Positions 4,897 to 12,560 of a stretch of 14,721 nucleotides of DNA are shown here, in pieces. The stretch spans positions 1 through 14,721 of the forward strand of contig CAIVZW010000818.1 in NCBI GenBank assembly GCA_903910495.1, in the 5' to 3' direction. This DNA comes from an uncultured beta proteobacterium. Its GTDB lineage: Bacteria > Pseudomonadota > Gammaproteobacteria > Burkholderiales > Rhodocyclaceae. The first letter of the stretch is position 1; each line of letters opens with the position of its first letter. A program made the translations under genes and the position numbers. A model generated the notes under the pieces. The model saw only the letters and a program-made list of their open reading frames with translations. It was not told the DNA's origin and did no database searches.

Positions 4897-6960
4897 ATGA
4901 ACGCCAATGTCCCCGCCGGCGCCCTCGCCGTGCCTACCCTTCCCATCAACGATATCGTCCCGAGCCCGAGCAATCCGCGCAAACGTATCGATGACACCTA
5001 TCTCCAGGAGCTGGCCAGCTCGATCCGCGAGCTCGGCCTGATCCAGCCGATCACCGTGCGGCCGATGCCGCTTGATCACTTCTTCGAGTACAACAAGCGC
5101 CGGCTGCCGGGCGATGAGTCAAATCCGACTTACGAGATCATCGTCGGCGAATGCCGCTGGCGTGCCGCCAAGATTGCCGGCCTCACCGAGATCCCCGCCT
5201 TCTGGCGCGAGATCGACGACAAGCAGGTGCTGGAAATCCAGGTCATCGAGAACCTGCAGCGCCGTGACGTGCACCCGATCGAGGAGGCCGACGGCTACCG
5301 CCAGTTGATCGACCGCCACGGCTACACCGCCGACGAGATCGGCGAGAAGATCGGCAAGTCGCGCTCGTACGTGTATGGCCGCATGAAGCTCTCATCGCTC
5401 GGCAGCAAGGCGCGGGAGATCTTTTACGACGGCCAGATGGAAGCCTCGGTCGCCCTGCTGATCGCCCGTATCCCGTCGGAAAAGGACCAGGAGCGGGCCG
5501 TCAAGGAGTTGATCAACCAGTTCGGCGAAGAGCCGATCACCTTCCGCAATGCCAAGTGGCGGATCAAGAACGGCTTCACGATCGACCTGTGCCAGGCGAC
5601 ATTCTCACCGGACGACGAAACGCTCTATCCCACGGCCGGCAGCTGCACGGCCTGCCCGAAGCGCTCGGGCAATTCGCCGGAACTGTGCCCGGATCTGGAA
5701 AGTACAGATGTATGCACTGACCTGAAATGCTTCGAAGAAAAGCGACTGAACCGCCGCGAGCAACTGATCGAAAATGCCAAGCAGAAGAAGATCCCGATCT
5801 ACGTGGGTGAGGATGTCAATAAGGTTGCACCGAATGGGAGTAGATACAATATCGATGACAAGTGGGTCAGTCTTGACGACACCATTGACGACGATCCGGA
5901 AGACCGAACCTATCGCCAGGTTTTAGGCGACAAAGCCCCGATCGGGATGATAGTGGAATTCGGCCAGGGGCCACGCGCCACGCTCATGAGCTTTGCTGAA
6001 CAGCCTGCGCTGGGAGAAGCACTCATGAAGGCCGGATATAAACCCGCCAAGGACGAGACCGAAAATCAAAGCTCGTCGACCGGCAGTGCCTGGCCATTTC
6101 CGAATGCCAAGGTCGACGCCAAAAATAAGCAGCGCCTGGAGGAGCAGGAAAAACAGGCGCAACTGATCAAAAACGAGAAAGAGCGCCGCAGCACGCTACT
6201 GCAATCGATCCGGACCCGCTTGTGGGATAACGCCGACCAGCTCGACACCCCCAACATCATCAACGCCCTGGTGTATTCGCATATCCGTCAGGATTCCTCA
6301 TACAACGATCTTGACGTGGTGTTGCTCAAAACCTTCGGCATCGAACTTCCCGCCGATTACGAAATACTGGAAGAACTGGTCCGGATTCAGGGCATTGTCG
6401 CCGAGTGGCCGGTGGCCACGGCGCTTGCCTACCTCGCCGTCAGGGTGACCGAAGACGAACGCAGCGACATCTGGGACTACCAGGCGGGCAGCGCGTATCC
6501 AGCGACGGGTCTGGAAATGATCGCCCGGGCGGCTGGCATTGACGCTTCCCCCTCCACCGCTGCGCAGGCGAAAGAGTCTAGCGCGCCCGAGAAAAGCGGG
6601 AACGGCCTGACGGTGGGCAGCCGTGTGCGGATCCGTAACGATCTCGATGGCACGGCGGCTTGGAAAAAAGCCGTGTGTGGCAAGGAAGGAATCGTCGAGT
6701 CGATGACCGGCGAAGGCGCGTATCTCAACGTGCGCATCGCCCCGGGAAAGGCCGGCCTGGTCGAGAACCTGGTCTGGAATGAACTTGAGCCGCTGCTGCC
6801 GACGGCGAATGCTGCGCAGGCGCAAGACCAAACCCAAATCGAGACGAACGAAACACCGACCGGATCCGACACCGGCGCGGGTGACGGCCAGGCGGCTGTT
6901 ATCGAGACGAACGTAAAACCGAAAGGGCGCGGGAAGGCCAAGGCGAAGGCGGTGGCGTGA
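4897..6960 (+). CDS. ParB-like partition/DNA-binding protein, 687 aa
   Basis: ParB/RepB/Spo0J-family protein. The N-terminal domain shows IVPSPSNPRKRID (20-32), GECRWRAAKIAG (84-95, the nucleotide-binding box; usually GERR) and ENLQRRDVHPIEEA (118-131), followed by a helix-turn-helix (YTADEIGEKIGKSRSYVYGR, 143-162). ParB proteins bind centromere-like sites and organise DNA with CTP. Beyond the usual ~300 residues there is a Cys cluster (C232, C250, C253, C264, C273, C278), possibly a metal site, a coiled, charged segment (~380-440) and a KOW/SH3-like unit around VGSRVRIRND and GKEGIVESM (~570-620). The tail is Lys-rich (KPKGRGKAKAKAVA). No parA is seen in the window. It could maintain the element in an excised state or act as a nucleoid-type regulator. 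Confidence 0.85.
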   Translation: MNANVPAGALAVPTLPINDIVPSPSNPRKRIDDTYLQELASSIRELGLIQPITVRPMPLDHFFEYNKRRLPGDESNPTYEIIVGECRWRAAKIAGLTEIPAFWREIDDKQVLEIQVIENLQRRDVHPIEEADGYRQLIDRHGYTADEIGEKIGKSRSYVYGRMKLSSLGSKAREIFYDGQMEASVALLIARIPSEKDQERAVKELINQFGEEPITFRNAKWRIKNGFTIDLCQATFSPDDETLYPTAGSCTACPKRSGNSPELCPDLESTDVCTDLKCFEEKRLNRREQLIENAKQKKIPIYVGEDVNKVAPNGSRYNIDDKWVSLDDTIDDDPEDRTYRQVLGDKAPIGMIVEFGQGPRATLMSFAEQPALGEALMKAGYKPAKDETENQSSSTGSAWPFPNAKVDAKNKQRLEEQEKQAQLIKNEKERRSTLLQSIRTRLWDNADQLDTPNIINALVYSHIRQDSSYNDLDVVLLKTFGIELPADYEILEELVRIQGIVAEWPVATALAYLAVRVTEDERSDIWDYQAGSAYPATGLEMIARAAGIDASPSTAAQAKESSAPEKSGNGLTVGSRVRIRNDLDGTAAWKKAVCGKEGIVESMTGEGAYLNVRIAPGKAGLVENLVWNELEPLLPTANAAQAQDQTQIETNETPTGSDTGAGDGQAAVIETNVKPKGRGKAKAKAVA

Positions 6961-7397
6961 TGAAGCACCCGTTTGACCGGTTTTTGAGTATAGCCGCGCT
7001 GTCTGGACATCGCGTGGCGTTTGACTTATCGGCGCAGGACGGATTCTGGGCGCGATATGAGGGCACTGGTTATACCTGGTCTTTCCATCAAAACCCAGTG
7101 ACTAATCTAAGAACCTGCGATCTATGCAGAACTGTTAGCACGCCGAAAAATATTTGCAAAAGATCGGATGTCCACCGCTGGAATGTGGCCGACAGAAACG
7201 ACTACGAGACAGCACTTAAAGAAATGCTTTGCACGGGATGTTGGAACAAAGTTCGAGCGATTGTTCACAAAGAAACCGCTGCGGACGAGTGCCGAAAATT
7301 TTTGAATAAACTAACAAGGAGTATTACAGATGAGCGGAAAAATCAAAACAACCGGCGAACTTCGGGACTTCCTCGCCACCATGATGTTGGGGGTTAA
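6960..7397 (+). CDS. Hypothetical Cys-rich, possible zinc-binding protein
   Basis: The stop of the ParB-like gene overlaps ATG 6960; a GTG at 6957 is an alternative start. The product is about 145 residues. It has C-D-L-C followed by a Cys ten residues on, and a later C-T-G-C, which could hold one zinc ion. The rest is basic (KRSDVHRW, KVRAIVHKE). No family recognised. Codons are clearly richer in A/T than in the neighbours (for example AAA AAT ATT runs). The last ~23 codons overlap the next gene, whose ribosome site is good, so the true end may be shorter or the gene may carry a small frameshift. Confidence 0.55.
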   Translation: MKHPFDRFLSIAALSGHRVAFDLSAQDGFWARYEGTGYTWSFHQNPVTNLRTCDLCRTVSTPKNICKRSDVHRWNVADRNDYETALKEMLCTGCWNKVRAIVHKETAADECRKFLNKLTRSITDERKNQNNRRTSGLPRHHDVGG

Positions 7398-7557
7398 AAA
7401 CGGCGATTTGGACTTGGATAAAGCAAGCCGAATTACTAAGCTGGCCGGGCAAATTAACGAGAGCTTTTACGCTGAAATTAAAGTTGCGAAGACGCGAGCC
7501 GAGGCCGGTGTAGCAATGGTTGGTCTTGGGGAGATGCTGGTAGGCATGCACGAATGA
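7330..7557 (+). CDS. Hypothetical phage-type protein (75 aa)
   Basis: ATG 7330 follows AAGGAG with good spacing. The protein starts MSGKIKTTGELRDFLATMML and is almost entirely helix, with a turn at NGDLDLDKA and a helical end (VAMVGLGEMLVGMHE). Short helical proteins of this pattern are frequent in phage early regions, though I cannot name a function. The stop overlaps the next start (ATGA type), and the 5' 68 bp overlap the preceding frame. The gene is moderately AT-rich, like its left neighbour. Confidence 0.7.
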   Translation: MSGKIKTTGELRDFLATMMLGVKNGDLDLDKASRITKLAGQINESFYAEIKVAKTRAEAGVAMVGLGEMLVGMHE

Positions 7558-7811
7558 TCACCCTGCTCGCCCTCTTCGCCAGCACTTTTGCCTTGGTGTT
7601 CTTTCTTGGGCTGCAGTCGCTCAATGTGAATCGTGGCCACTACGCAGCAGCTTTCTTCACCAGCTTCGGCATCGGTATTGGCCAGCTCATTCTCTACAAA
7701 CTCGCGCCCGACGCCAGCGGTGCCGAGATCATCGCTTATCTGGCCGGTGGCCCCTTCGGCATCATCGCATCGATGTGGGCCCACCGTCGGTTTTTCAGGA
7801 GTCCATCATGA
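7554..7811 (+). CDS. Small membrane protein with about three helices
   Basis: ATG 7554 overlaps the preceding stop. The 85-residue product has three hydrophobic segments: about 2-20 (LLALFASTFALVFFLGL), 31-50 (AAAFFTSFGIGIGQLILY) and 60-75 (IAYLAGGPFGIIASMW), with a basic end (AHRRFFRS). The pattern predicts an inner-membrane protein with a short loop after the first helix. Small three-helix proteins of this type occur in phage operons near regulatory genes. A superinfection-related or signalling role is possible but not shown. Confidence 0.7.
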   Translation: MITLLALFASTFALVFFLGLQSLNVNRGHYAAAFFTSFGIGIGQLILYKLAPDASGAEIIAYLAGGPFGIIASMWAHRRFFRSPS

Positions 7812-8152
7812 ACAATGAAATCGATCCTGACGAGCAGCCCGGCAAAAAGTATCGGCCAAGCAGCGGAACCGAAGGCGATATGTTCTTTTCCTGCTGGTGC
7901 TGCAAGTGCGCCCGCGACAAGGCCATGCGCGAGGGTTGCGACTTTGACGAGTGCGATGATAACGAGCTATGCCCGATCATTGCCAACACACAGTGCTACT
8001 GCGTTACCGATGATCAGTACCCATCGGAATGGACCTACGACAAAAACGGTCAGCCTTGCTGCACGGCTTTTGTGACGGCCGGTGATCCGGTTCCATCGCC
8101 CCGGTGCGAGCTGACGATCGATATGTTTTCAGCATCTGAAGGCACGACGTAA
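7808..8152 (+). CDS. Cys-rich hypothetical protein (114 aa)
   Basis: ATG 7808 follows CAGGAGTCC and overlaps the preceding stop region by 4 nt. The protein is acidic and very rich in Cys: FSCWCCKCARDKAM, EGCDFDECDDNELCP and NTQCYC, then a PCC pair near residue 85. The arrangement suggests a metal-binding or disulfide-stabilised small domain. No family can be named. An open frame upstream of the ATG continues to 7775 but lacks its own ribosome site. The stop overlaps the next start (TAATG). It is one of the small phage-type genes leading into the integrase. Confidence 0.65.
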   Translation: MNNEIDPDEQPGKKYRPSSGTEGDMFFSCWCCKCARDKAMREGCDFDECDDNELCPIIANTQCYCVTDDQYPSEWTYDKNGQPCCTAFVTAGDPVPSPRCELTIDMFSASEGTT

Positions 8153-8454
8153 TGCTTCTCCCCCACCTCACCGATGCCGAGGTCCGTGACATGGTTTCGC
8201 CGCTGACACAGCCGGCAGCGATCGTGCGCTGGTTCAAGGCCCAGGGCTTCACGGTGAGGAAGAAGCCGAACGGCATGCCGCTGATCAGCCGCTCGCATTT
8301 CGAGACCATGATGGCCGTCAACACGGCGACCGAAGAGAAGAAGCCCGACGACCTGACGGTCAGCCCCGACGTGGCTGCATTTATGCTCCGCTTCAAAAAG
8401 GATGTAAGCTATGCGCATGGGAAGACCTCGAACCAGCAACCCGCTCGGGCTTGA
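8152..8454 (+). CDS. DUF4224-like protein upstream of the integrase
   Basis: ATG 8152 overlaps the preceding TAA (TAATG). The first ~50 residues match the DUF4224 pattern: LTDAEVRDM, then PAAIVRWFKAQGFTVRKK and NGMPLISR. DUF4224 proteins are short and typically lie just upstream of phage integrases; their role is not established, although the fold looks like a small helix-wing DNA-binding unit. The second half (60-100) is low complexity. Its 3' end overlaps the integrase start by 44 nt, so the two are probably co-translated and may act together in excision or integration. Confidence 0.8.
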   Translation: MLLPHLTDAEVRDMVSPLTQPAAIVRWFKAQGFTVRKKPNGMPLISRSHFETMMAVNTATEEKKPDDLTVSPDVAAFMLRFKKDVSYAHGKTSNQQPARA

Positions 8455-9517
8455 TCCGAAAAAACACGCACGGCTTCACCCGAAGCACGGCGCGTTTTAT
8501 TACATCCACCGGGATGGCCACTGGGAACATCTTGGCGCCGATCTCAACGAAGCCAAGCGCAAGGCAGCGCTCTACAACGACCCCGACGGCACCTTCGGCA
8601 CCATCGCCTACTATCTCGATGCCTTCGTGATCCATTGCGAGGCTAAGGTCAAGCGCAAGGAACTGGCCCAGCGCACGTATGAGGATTACAAGAACGACGC
8701 CGACACGCTTAAAACCTACTTCGGAAAAATGACGCCGGCGGCGATCGAGCCGAAGCACAAGGCCGGCTATCTGGATCTCGGTGCCGAATTGGGCCGGCCG
8801 GTGCGTGCCAATCGCGAGATCGCGTGCATGTCATCGATGCTCTCCTGGCTGGCCCGCAGCGGCGACAGTGGCGTCAAGCGAAATCCGTGGATCGGCGCCG
8901 GCATCAAGCGCAACAAGGAAACGCCGCGCGAGCGCTACGTCGAGCACGCGGAATACCAGGCCGTCAGGAAGCTGGCCACGCGGAAGGTACGCGGCCTGAT
9001 GGATCTGATCTATCGCACGCTGCAGCGGCCGGAGGACATCATCAACTGGACGCCGGCCAACATCATCACCAAGCGCGAGCCCGATGGCACGCAGCGCAAG
9101 ATCATCAGGAACAAGCAGGGGAAAACAGGCACCGCGGTTGATATCGCCGTGACGCCGGACATCGAGGCGATCCTGCTGGAACTGAAGCCCCAGGGCGCCA
9201 GCACCGGGCCGGGCATGATGCTGATCCATACTGGCGAGGGCAAGGCCTACAGCTATGACGGCCTGTGCGCCATGCTGCGGCGATACATCGCCAAGACGGA
9301 AGAAAACAAGGCGCGCAAGGAAGCCGGGCAAAAGATCAGCAGCTTCGGGTTCTACGATCTGAAGGGGAAAGGGGCCACAGACATGTGGCTGTCCGGCGTG
9401 CCGCTGGAGCAGATCCAGGTGCTCTGCGGACACGACTCAGTGAGGACCACCGAGGTGTATGTGAAGTGCCGCTGGCGTGGCACTGTTGAGCCGAATATGG
9501 TTTTGGTGGCCAGCTAA
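8411..9517 (+). CDS. int: Tyrosine-type phage integrase
   Basis: Site-specific recombinase that integrates and excises the element at a tRNA 3' end. It has 368 residues from ATG 8411, with an AAGGA site upstream (a second ATG lies at 8417). The N-terminal ~60 residues (YYIHRDGHWEHLG) look like an arm-binding domain, ~65-170 a core-binding SAM-like domain and ~175-350 the catalytic domain. Active-site candidates are R206 in LQRPEDII, K235 or K238, H341 in CGHDSV and Y350 in TTEVYVK. Box II, normally H-x-x-R, reads YDLK at 315-318, so the first two positions of the usual tetrad are replaced. It lies 400 nt from the tRNA-Asn fragment, so its target site is next door. Confidence 0.93.
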   Translation: MRMGRPRTSNPLGLDPKKHARLHPKHGAFYYIHRDGHWEHLGADLNEAKRKAALYNDPDGTFGTIAYYLDAFVIHCEAKVKRKELAQRTYEDYKNDADTLKTYFGKMTPAAIEPKHKAGYLDLGAELGRPVRANREIACMSSMLSWLARSGDSGVKRNPWIGAGIKRNKETPRERYVEHAEYQAVRKLATRKVRGLMDLIYRTLQRPEDIINWTPANIITKREPDGTQRKIIRNKQGKTGTAVDIAVTPDIEAILLELKPQGASTGPGMMLIHTGEGKAYSYDGLCAMLRRYIAKTEENKARKEAGQKISSFGFYDLKGKGATDMWLSGVPLEQIQVLCGHDSVRTTEVYVKCRWRGTVEPNMVLVAS

Positions 9518-9825
9518 TGAAACTTGAACCGGATATTTGGCAAGAGTACGACTGCCCACAATGTGGAATTGATTTTGACATAGCAGGAGAACAAATTCTT
9601 GCCGTTGGTGAGCGGTTCTACTGCTCTGGCTGTGGCGAACACCATACTGCCGGAGAAGATGGCCCGAAAGAGACGATGGTTCGTCTTGTTCCGGACGGAG
9701 AGCTGACTTTCCGCGACTTACCCAAAGACGCGCCTGAAAAGGCTGCATGGCAGAAAGAAGTTGAAGCGGCACGACTTGAAACAATCAACTCTTTTTTGTC
9801 TAATATCAGAGCGCCAGCCCAGTAA
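9517..9825 (+). CDS. Zinc-ribbon-like hypothetical protein (102 aa)
   Basis: ATG 9517 overlaps the integrase TAA. The first half holds CPQC (residues 13-16) and CSGC (about 36-39), spaced as in a zinc ribbon, followed by an EHH stretch. The second half is charged helix (KDAPEKAAWQKEVEAARLE). No family recognised. Its AT-richer codons differ from the integrase, so it may be a separately acquired cargo gene. It is the last gene before the attachment site, where a short cargo gene is often found. Confidence 0.65.
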   Translation: MKLEPDIWQEYDCPQCGIDFDIAGEQILAVGERFYCSGCGEHHTAGEDGPKETMVRLVPDGELTFRDLPKDAPEKAAWQKEVEAARLETINSFLSNIRAPAQ

Positions 9826-9923
9826 ACACGTTGCTTTTTTGTAGTTCAAACCGTGATTTTATTAGACAGCGAGCACCCCAAGTTCCTAGTGTTTGCAAGG
9901 GGTTCAGAGGAGAACGACTGTCC
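9826..9923 (+). other. Non-coding end of the element next to attR
   Basis: No ORF or clear terminator is seen. The stretch includes a T6 run at 9835-9840 and a loose ACCCC/GGGGT inverted repeat (9875-9879 with 9899-9903) around a 19-nt spacer. As the sequence just inside attR it is the likely place for integrase arm sites, but I cannot identify repeats that would prove it. Confidence 0.4.
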
Positions 9924-9970
9924 GACTGTTAATCCGTAGGTCCCTGGTTCGAGCCCAGGTCGAGGAGCCA
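9924..9970 (+). other. attR: 3' fragment of tRNA-Asn(GTT)
   Basis: The sequence GACTGTTAATCCGTAGG onward contains the GTT anticodon loop and 3' half-stem. A perfect T-arm follows (CCTGG, TTCGAGC, CCAGG at 9943-9959), then the acceptor 3' strand TCGAGGA, G and CCA. The 5' half of the tRNA is missing: the upstream 5' side of the anticodon stem does not pair, and no TCCTCGA acceptor strand is present. Together with the adjacent integrase, this is a tRNA 3' end left by integration. The identity of 47 nt is read by eye. Confidence 0.85.
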
Positions 9971-9982
9971 GTAAATTCAAGG

Positions 9983-10014
9983 CCCTGCAGGTTTTTCGAC
10001 GTGCGGGGTTTTTT
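9983..10014 (+). terminator. tRNA-Asn terminator
   Basis: A 7-bp stem CCCTGCA (9983-9989) with TGCGGGG (10002-10008), including one G-T pair, is followed by six Ts. It lies 12 nt after the tRNA CCA end and would be the native terminator of the original tRNA gene. Confidence 0.75.
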
Positions 10015-10214
10015 CATTTCGGGCTCGGCACAGGCTCTGAGAATCTGACACAAATTTCCAAAAATAGTGACCTGAAATCGCCTCCTGAAACGATTCTCGC
10101 ATCATATATGGGTTTCGCCAAGAGGCAAGTTCGCTTATTACCAATTGTTACCTGTTGAATCGGTTGAAGGAAATTCTCTTCGGAATGCGCATTCCCGGCA
10201 ACAAAATCGATGGG
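10015..10214. other. Chromosomal intergenic region with a 14-bp palindrome
   Basis: About 200 bp without a gene between the tRNA terminator and the OmpA-like gene's stop. GGAATGCGCATTCC (10182-10195) is a perfect palindrome close to the 3' end of that gene; no T run follows on either strand, so it is a weak terminator candidate or a binding site. Nothing else is seen. Confidence 0.5.
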
Positions 10215-11048
10215 CTATTGTTTGACAAGTTCCACGCGGCGGTTCTTCGCCTTTCCACCATCCGTTTCATTTGAGGCTACCGGCGAGTATGGACCAACCC
10301 CTGCAGATTTCAGGCGTGCTGCTGCAATCCCGCGCGCTACGATCGCCCTGACCACCGAAGCGGCACGCTCAGAAGACAACTTCAGGTTCGCGTCAAGACC
10401 GCCGACGCTGTCTGTATGGCCGATGATATAAACCTTGAGCGCGGGGGTGCCATTGAGCAATTTTACCATCTCGACCAAAGCCCGCTCTGACTCGGCCTTG
10501 ATGGTCGCCGAAGCGGTGTCGAAATAAATGCCATGAACTATCGTCCGGCCTGAATCGGCGAGATCATTGCGCATCACCGAAGCGTCTGCGACGACCTCCT
10601 GCTGCATCGGCTTTGACTCGACGATCGTCAGGGTATAGTCCCTGCCGCCGTTAAACACTTCCACATAGACCCCGGTCAAGGCATCTCCCTTGCTGACCTC
10701 GGTTGCCACACGCCTTTCGTCGCCGCCGAGAATCTTTCCGCCAATCTGCTTGATCGCCGCTTCGTAATTCCGGACGATCTGCAACTCGCTGACGGGACGC
10801 CCGCCTTCCTTACGCGTATATCCGAACGAGTACATTTTTCCTTCCCAACGAACCTCCTTGCCCCCAATAACCGTCGGCTCGAATCCGGCAAACTCGGATA
10901 CTTGATATTGGCTGATGTAGTAGTCGGAGATGCGGGTTATCAATGGGTGGTCCTTGCTTCCGCGGACATCTGACTGTGCGAAAGCGACACCCGAAGCAAG
11001 AAAAGCCAAGACAAGAAGGCAGGACAAGATGCAAGTGATTTTTTTCAT
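10215..11048 (-). CDS. OmpA-family outer-membrane/peptidoglycan-binding protein
   Basis: 277 residues from the ATG at 11048; GAGGAG lies ahead of this start inside a longer alternative start at 11063. Signal peptide residues 1-24 (KKITCILSCLL ... AFA-Q), so the protein is exported to the periplasm or outer membrane. The N-terminal ~140 residues have a domain with many beta segments (YYISQYQVSEF), reminiscent of DUF4892; I am not certain. The OmpA C-terminal domain follows at ~165-277: IYFDTASATIK, YIIGHTDSVGG, LKLSSERAASV and NRRVELVK carry the Asp and Arg that contact diaminopimelate of peptidoglycan. This is host chromosome, transcribed toward the element. Confidence 0.9.
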   Translation of the reverse strand: MKKITCILSCLLVLAFLASGVAFAQSDVRGSKDHPLITRISDYYISQYQVSEFAGFEPTVIGGKEVRWEGKMYSFGYTRKEGGRPVSELQIVRNYEAAIKQIGGKILGGDERRVATEVSKGDALTGVYVEVFNGGRDYTLTIVESKPMQQEVVADASVMRNDLADSGRTIVHGIYFDTASATIKAESERALVEMVKLLNGTPALKVYIIGHTDSVGGLDANLKLSSERAASVVRAIVARGIAAARLKSAGVGPYSPVASNETDGGKAKNRRVELVKQ

Positions 11049-11211
11049 CGTGATACTCCTCATCGTGAAACTTCATGATTATTTGCAGCATCGTTCAAAA
11101 TATCCAGCCAGTGCGCTACTTGAGACGTCGGTCAAAATAGCTGGTGCAAGCAATCAAATAGGCAGGACTGTCCGCGCTATGCCGTGCTGACCGGACCACA
11201 TTCGGCAGTCA

Positions 11212-11832
11212 TCAAAGTTTCGCTCCAGGTCGTTGAGCAATGCGTTCCCGATAGGCCTGGAGATTCGTCATGCCTTCATCACCGGGCTGAAATTTCATCA
11301 AGCCGCGGGCAAAATCGAGCGCGCAGAAGGCCGTAATGTCGGCGATGGTGAAGCGATCACCAGCGACAAAAGGCTGCTTCTCCAGTTCACCGTCAAGCCA
11401 GCGTGCTATTTCCCTGACTTTCTCGCCCTGCGATTTTCCGAAGTCCGGAAACTGGGGTTGCTCAAGGGGAGCCAGGCCAGGATGTGCATGCCGTACCCAG
11501 TGTGTGATGCCCAGAAAAAGAGACCACTCAATGCGCCGGTCAGCCATTTCGATGAACGCTCTCTCCTCGCAATCCTGACCCATCAGATTCGGCTGCGCAT
11601 ACAGACCTTCCAGATAGGTGCAGATGGCGCGGGTCTCGGTCAATACACGCCCGTTGTCCAGTTCAAGTGCCGGGACTTGCGCAAGCGGGCTTTTGCTTCT
11701 GAAGGCATCGCTTTTATGCTCGTTGGCGGCAAGATTCACATTGATCTGCTCGATGCCGGAAATCCCCTTTTCCGCAATGAACATAGTCACCCGGCGCGGG
11801 TTCGGGGCACGCTGAGCCACGTAAAGTTTCAT
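11212..11832 (-). CDS. Glutathione S-transferase family protein
   Basis: 206 residues. The thioredoxin-fold N-terminal domain begins MKLYVAQRAPNPRRVTMF; QVPALEL carries the cis-Pro and TETRAICTYLE the glutathione-contacting acidic/polar pair. The C-terminal helical domain includes the N-capping motif FTIADITAFCALDFAR. GSTs conjugate or reduce substrates with glutathione in the cytoplasm. The start at 11832 has AGGGA upstream. It follows the second GST gene by 35 nt on the same strand, so the two form one unit, with this as the downstream gene. The substrate is unknown. Confidence 0.9.
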   Translation of the reverse strand: MKLYVAQRAPNPRRVTMFIAEKGISGIEQINVNLAANEHKSDAFRSKSPLAQVPALELDNGRVLTETRAICTYLEGLYAQPNLMGQDCEERAFIEMADRRIEWSLFLGITHWVRHAHPGLAPLEQPQFPDFGKSQGEKVREIARWLDGELEKQPFVAGDRFTIADITAFCALDFARGLMKFQPGDEGMTNLQAYRERIAQRPGAKL

Positions 11833-11867
11833 GAAATATCCCTGGCAGTCGATGAATTCGGTCAGCG

Positions 11868-12560
11868 CTAGCTGTTTTTGCTCAGGCGTGCATTTTGTGG
11901 AAAGAGATTCTTGCGGGCATCGTCATCCACTTCCGTTTTGAAGACATGTTGCGTTTTGATGGCTTCTGCTCTTTGCGCGGCAGGTCGGCTGTTGATCTCA
12001 TCGAGCAGGCGCTTGACGTTAGGCAATTTGTCGAACCCTTCGGCACCCAGGACAAATGGAATCGCTCTTGCCCAGCCCCAGACGGCCATGTCAATGATGC
12101 TGTATGCATTACCCACCATGTAACGACGGCTCGCCAGATGTTCATTGAGAATGTTCCAATGGCGCCATGCTTCAAAGTCATAACGATTGATCGCAAAGTC
12201 AATCGGCTCCGGGGCATAGTGCTTGAAGTGCACTGCCTGCCCAGAATAGGGACCAATGCCTGTGGCTACAAACATCAGCCATGACAGCATCTCTGCCCTG
12301 TTTTCCGGAGTATTGGCGGGCAGGAACTTTTGATATTTCTCTGCCAGATAGAGCAAGATGGCATTGCTATCAAAGACCCTGATGTCATCATCCAGAATGG
12401 CTGGAGTTTTCGCATTGGGGTTGATCTTCAGGAACTCCGGCTTGTGTTGGTCGCCTTTGCGTGTATCGATAACGACCAATTCGTAGGGAACATTGGCCTC
12501 TTCAAGGAAAAGAGCGACCTTGAGTGGATTGGGGGAAGGATGAAAGAACAGCTTGATCAT
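11868..12560 (-). CDS. Glutathione transferase, YfcG/YghU-like
   Basis: 230 residues, with an AAAGGAC ribosome site. Start MIKLFFHPSPNPLKVALFLEE: residues S9 and N11 fall where the Thr/Asn pair of E. coli YfcG-type disulfide reductases acts. KTPAILDD holds the cis-Pro and DSNAILLYLAEKY the glutathione-binding motif. The helical domain has PYSGQAVHFKHYAPE and YSIIDMAVWGWAR, a pattern shared with the Nu-class YfcG/YghU group, which carry out disulfide-bond reductase activity. The last ~30 residues are extended and polar, longer than YfcG. It is the first gene of the two-GST unit. An inverted repeat lies 48 bp upstream of the start. Confidence 0.9.
   Translation of the reverse strand: MIKLFFHPSPNPLKVALFLEEANVPYELVVIDTRKGDQHKPEFLKINPNAKTPAILDDDIRVFDSNAILLYLAEKYQKFLPANTPENRAEMLSWLMFVATGIGPYSGQAVHFKHYAPEPIDFAINRYDFEAWRHWNILNEHLASRRYMVGNAYSIIDMAVWGWARAIPFVLGAEGFDKLPNVKRLLDEINSRPAAQRAEAIKTQHVFKTEVDDDARKNLFPQNARLSKNS

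Noticed and set aside
8831..9433. 200-aa minus-strand ORF opposite the integrase
   Set aside because: Shadow frame created by the GC-rich integrase codons; no ribosome site or recognised domain.
9890..9970. A complete tRNA-Asn gene
   Set aside because: The 5' acceptor strand and D-arm are missing and the anticodon stem does not pair on its 5' side; only the 3' 47 nt match.
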